Position numbers and translations under genes: made by a program. From NCBI GenBank assembly GCA_031261505.1, contig JAISJN010000008.1, positions 434,001 to 498,000 on the forward strand: a stretch of 64,000 nt of DNA. Reading direction: 5' to 3'. The notes below the pieces were generated by a model. It was not told the DNA's origin and did no database searches. It saw only the letters and a list, made by a program, of their open reading frames with translations. This DNA is from Clostridioides sp. Lineage in GTDB: Bacteria; Bacillota; Clostridia; Peptostreptococcales; Peptostreptococcaceae. Shown piece after piece: positions 61,831 to 64,000 of the stretch (the stretch's first letter is position 1; every line of letters begins with the position of its first letter).

Positions 61831-63204
61831 TTAACCCACCATTATTTTTCCATCTGGGTAGCTAATAGACTTTGATTTTTTATTAGAACCGGTAAGTACC
61901 GCCATAAACAATGTCAAAGATCCTACTCTTCCGATGTACATAAGCGATATTATCACAAGTTTTCCAAATATATTTAGGTTGTGACTTCCAGCCAAACTGC
62001 TTCCAACTGTCGCCAATGCAGATACAACCTCAAAACTAGCATCCATAACTGAAAAACTTGGCTGTGTAAGCGAGATCAAAAGCGTTCCTGTCAGTGACGC
62101 TGTAATTCCAATTACAAATATGACAAGTGATTTTCTTATAGTATTCCTATCTATAGCCCTTTCAAATACCTCTATTTCGTCCTTACCCTGTATAAAGCTC
62201 TTAACAGTTAGGAAAATCACAGCCATTGTGGTGGTCTTTAATCCACCGCCTGTAGATGCAGGTGATGCCCCCATGAACATGAGTACTATAAATATAAACA
62301 TCGCACTCTGGCTCATCGCTGTGAGATCTATACTATTAAATCCAGCTGTTCTCGCTGATACCGACAAGAAGAAGGTCGATAGTAGTTTTCCCTTTACCCC
62401 TAGATCTCCTATTGTTTTTTTGTTGTACAATTCAGCTATTAATAGTAGAATTGTTCCTGCAACTAGGAGAATCGCCGTAGTGATCAATACGATCTTAGTA
62501 TTGATATTTAGCTTCTTGAATTTTCTATTTCTAGCTACGTCTATAAACACTGGATAGCCTATCCCTCCAAAAATTATCAATAGACTTATAGTCAATGTTA
62601 CAGTGGCGTTGTTTACATACCTTGTCATAGAAGTATATGGGCCGCTAACTGTTCCCATAAGGTCAAATCCAGCATTGCAAAATGCAGATATTGCGTGGAA
62701 TACGCTGAACCATATACCCTTGATCCCAAATTCCGGCACAAATACAGTCGCTAGAGATATCGCACCTAGGCCTTCTATTATAAATGTAATCAGTACAACA
62801 TATCTAACCATTTTAACTAGTCCCGAAAGATCTAACTGGTTGAGCGATTCCTGAATTACAAGTCTCTCTTTTAAATTTATTTTTTTCTTTGTGAACATTA
62901 CAAACGAAGTTGCAACGGTCATGAAACCTAAGCCCCCTGTTTGAATCAACAAAATTATTACTATCTGTCCAAATAGACTCCAATGTGTTCCCGTATCTGC
63001 TATAACTAAACCGGTCACACATACAGCAGAAGTTGCTGTAAACAGAGAATCTATATAACTCCCACTCACACGACTTACTGTTGCAATAGGCAATGTCAAT
63101 AAAAGACTTCCAACCAAGATTACCGCTGCAAACCCAATCAGTATAATCTGTCCAGCTTGCATCTTCTTAACTTGAATCAAGAGTCTTCTTGTAATTTTAT
63201 CCAC
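61831..63204 (-). CDS. Potassium uptake transporter TrkH/KtrB
   Basis: Membrane channel-like subunit for K+ (or Na+-coupled K+) uptake. Four membrane-pore-membrane repeats; selectivity-loop glycines seen in FTATSAVCVTGLVIADTG, AISAFCNAGFDLMG, SARTAGFNSIDL and SALATVGSSLAGS. GTG start with GGAGG at good spacing. 457 residues. Confidence 0.96.
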   Translation of the reverse strand: MDKITRRLLIQVKKMQAGQIILIGFAAVILVGSLLLTLPIATVSRVSGSYIDSLFTATSAVCVTGLVIADTGTHWSLFGQIVIILLIQTGGLGFMTVATSFVMFTKKKINLKERLVIQESLNQLDLSGLVKMVRYVVLITFIIEGLGAISLATVFVPEFGIKGIWFSVFHAISAFCNAGFDLMGTVSGPYTSMTRYVNNATVTLTISLLIIFGGIGYPVFIDVARNRKFKKLNINTKIVLITTAILLVAGTILLLIAELYNKKTIGDLGVKGKLLSTFFLSVSARTAGFNSIDLTAMSQSAMFIFIVLMFMGASPASTGGGLKTTTMAVIFLTVKSFIQGKDEIEVFERAIDRNTIRKSLVIFVIGITASLTGTLLISLTQPSFSVMDASFEVVSALATVGSSLAGSHNLNIFGKLVIISLMYIGRVGSLTLFMAVLTGSNKKSKSISYPDGKIMVG

Positions 63205-63282
63205 TTTTCTCCTCCAAAATTCATAGGCTGTGTAGATTTTGCACTGCCTTTTTTAATTGTATATCTATACTATTAAATAGTT

Positions 63283-63373
63283 ATTCAACGATTTCAGCGG
63301 CAGATTTCAACCAGCACTGAAATGAGATCTATACACTCCACCTATATAAGTGGTGGAATTTACCTCAAGTTAT
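63283..63373 (-). repeat. 91-bp two-hairpin element, copy B (in the trkH leader)
   Basis: Minus strand: starts ATAACTTGAGGTAAAT and ends CGCTGAAATCGTTGAAT. Hairpin 1 CCACC/GGTGG; hairpin 2 TTTCAGTG/CGCTGAAA, with changes relative to copy A that keep pairing. It lies between the promoter at 63408-63436 and the trkH start, in the same orientation as transcription. Confidence 0.7.
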
Positions 63374-63407
63374 CGCTACATTTAAGGTCATTTCTCAGAC
63401 CATATAT

Positions 63408-63436
63408 ATTATAGTACAAAAGTATTTTAAACACAA
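63408..63436 (-). promoter_or_regulatory. Promoter of the trkH-trkA operon
   Basis: TTGTGT, 17-bp spacer, TATAAT on the minus strand. The leader of about 195 nt contains element copy B. Confidence 0.7.
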
Positions 63437-63570
63437 TGCGTGTAAACGTTAATTCTAGACTAATAATTTAACTACTAAAAACTTAGATTGTGATTGGGCG
63501 GTTTAGGATATCTTTCTTAAGTTAAATTGCGATTCACACATTAAATGTCAAGAACCAATTTCAAAAAAAC

Positions 63571-63613
63571 AAAAAAGAACTATCCGAAATTCAATAGAAT
63601 TCTGGATAGTTCT
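63571..63613 (-). terminator. rplT terminator
   Basis: AGAACTATCC...GGATAGTTCT stem followed by TTTTTTG on the minus strand. Confidence 0.9.
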
Positions 63614-63629
63614 CGTATAATCGTAAGTA

Positions 63630-63986
63630 TTATGCTAATTGACCTTTAGCAGTTTCAACTAATTTAGAGAAACCTTCTGGATCTTGTATAGCTAGTTCAG
63701 ATAGCATTTTTCTGTTTATTTCTATTCCAGCTAATTTTAATCCGTTCATTAATCTAGAATAAGATATTCCGTTTATCCTAGCTGCTGCATTTATTCTTTG
63801 GATCCAAAGTTTTCTGAAGTCTCTCTTCTTTAACTTTCTACCTATATATGCGTTCTTTAATGCTTTCATTACGAAAGTATTCGCTGGTCTATATAATTTG
63901 CTTCTTGATCCTCTGTATCCTTTAGCAAGTTTTAATATCTTTTTATGTTTTTTACGGGCATTCATAGCCTTTTTTACTCTTGCCAT
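63630..63986 (-). CDS. rplT: 50S ribosomal protein L20
   Basis: Basic ribosomal protein binding 23S rRNA early in assembly. Typical L20 sequence ([61 protein letters not shown]). 118 residues, full length, GGAGG before the ATG. Usual partners infC and rpmI would lie beyond the right edge. Terminator follows. Confidence 0.99.
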   Translation of the reverse strand: MARVKKAMNARKKHKKILKLAKGYRGSRSKLYRPANTFVMKALKNAYIGRKLKKRDFRKLWIQRINAAARINGISYSRLMNGLKLAGIEINRKMLSELAIQDPEGFSKLVETAKGQLA

Positions 63987-64000
63987 CGTAGTTTACCTCC

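Noticed and set aside
63205-63400. c-di-AMP (ydaO-type) riboswitch expected in a potassium operon leader
   Set aside because: No match to that structure; the leader is filled by the dispersed element.

Overview
The window is a low-GC chromosome segment from an anaerobic, endospore-forming Gram-positive bacterium of the class Clostridia. The spore genes, pyruvate formate-lyase, the formate/tetrahydrofolate trio and cell-wall-binding type 2 repeats all fit. From memory, the blocks spoIIAA-spoIIAB-sigF-spoVAC/AD/AE, fhs-fchA-folD and rplT...pheS-pheT-zapA-U32-mutS2 resemble Clostridioides difficile, so a Peptostreptococcaceae relative is my best guess. No phage, transposase gene, rRNA, tRNA or CRISPR array is visible.

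Layout. 1-8.2 kb: 3' end of spoIVB, yunB, a class A penicillin-binding protein, then on the minus strand spoIIAA-spoIIAB-sigF-spoVAC-spoVAD-spoVAE. 8.4-16.3 kb: a DEAD-box helicase, pflB, a Cys-rich/TQP-repeat beta-propeller protein (possible spore-surface protein), a GPP34-like protein and pflA. 16.3-17.7 kb: a mostly non-coding accessory patch with a candidate small RNA, a decayed HTH regulator beside its DUF2975 partner, and the best copy of a dispersed 91-bp element. 17.7-20.4 kb: an amino-acid ABC importer behind a partly duplicated T-box leader. 20.5-30.3 kb: PQ-loop protein, UvrD-like helicase, YbaK, an ABC-2 exporter with a two-component system, MATE and TauE/SafE transporters. 30.5-36.1 kb: iron alcohol dehydrogenase, folD, fchA, fhs and a phosphate acyltransferase. 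36.3-41.4 kb: TPR protein, B12-binding radical SAM protein, two unrecognised proteins and a second candidate small RNA. 41.4-64 kb: argS, DUF523, mutS2, pepD, HD protein, U32 peptidase, an enlarged zapA, T-box-controlled pheST, a 1269-residue wall-anchored protein, an SpoU methyltransferase, the TrkA/TrkH potassium system and rplT.

How it works together. PflB and PflA make formate from pyruvate. Fhs, FchA and FolD can carry formate to methylene-tetrahydrofolate. The alcohol dehydrogenase and acyl-phosphate enzyme fit fermentative redox and energy balancing. SpoIIAA/SpoIIAB control sigma-F, and SpoVA proteins load dipicolinate into the forespore.

The most unusual content is non-coding. (i) A dispersed 91-bp two-hairpin element has three full-length copies of the same length plus degenerate copies and isolated ends. 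(ii) Two terminator-ended small-RNA candidates share the motif UAUCCCCCU and can pair with Shine-Dalgarno regions of genes in this window. (iii) A T-box leader has one stem I but two antiterminator/terminator units. (iv) Degenerate tandem repeats are frequent both between genes and inside genes (TauE, U32, ZapA, propeller).
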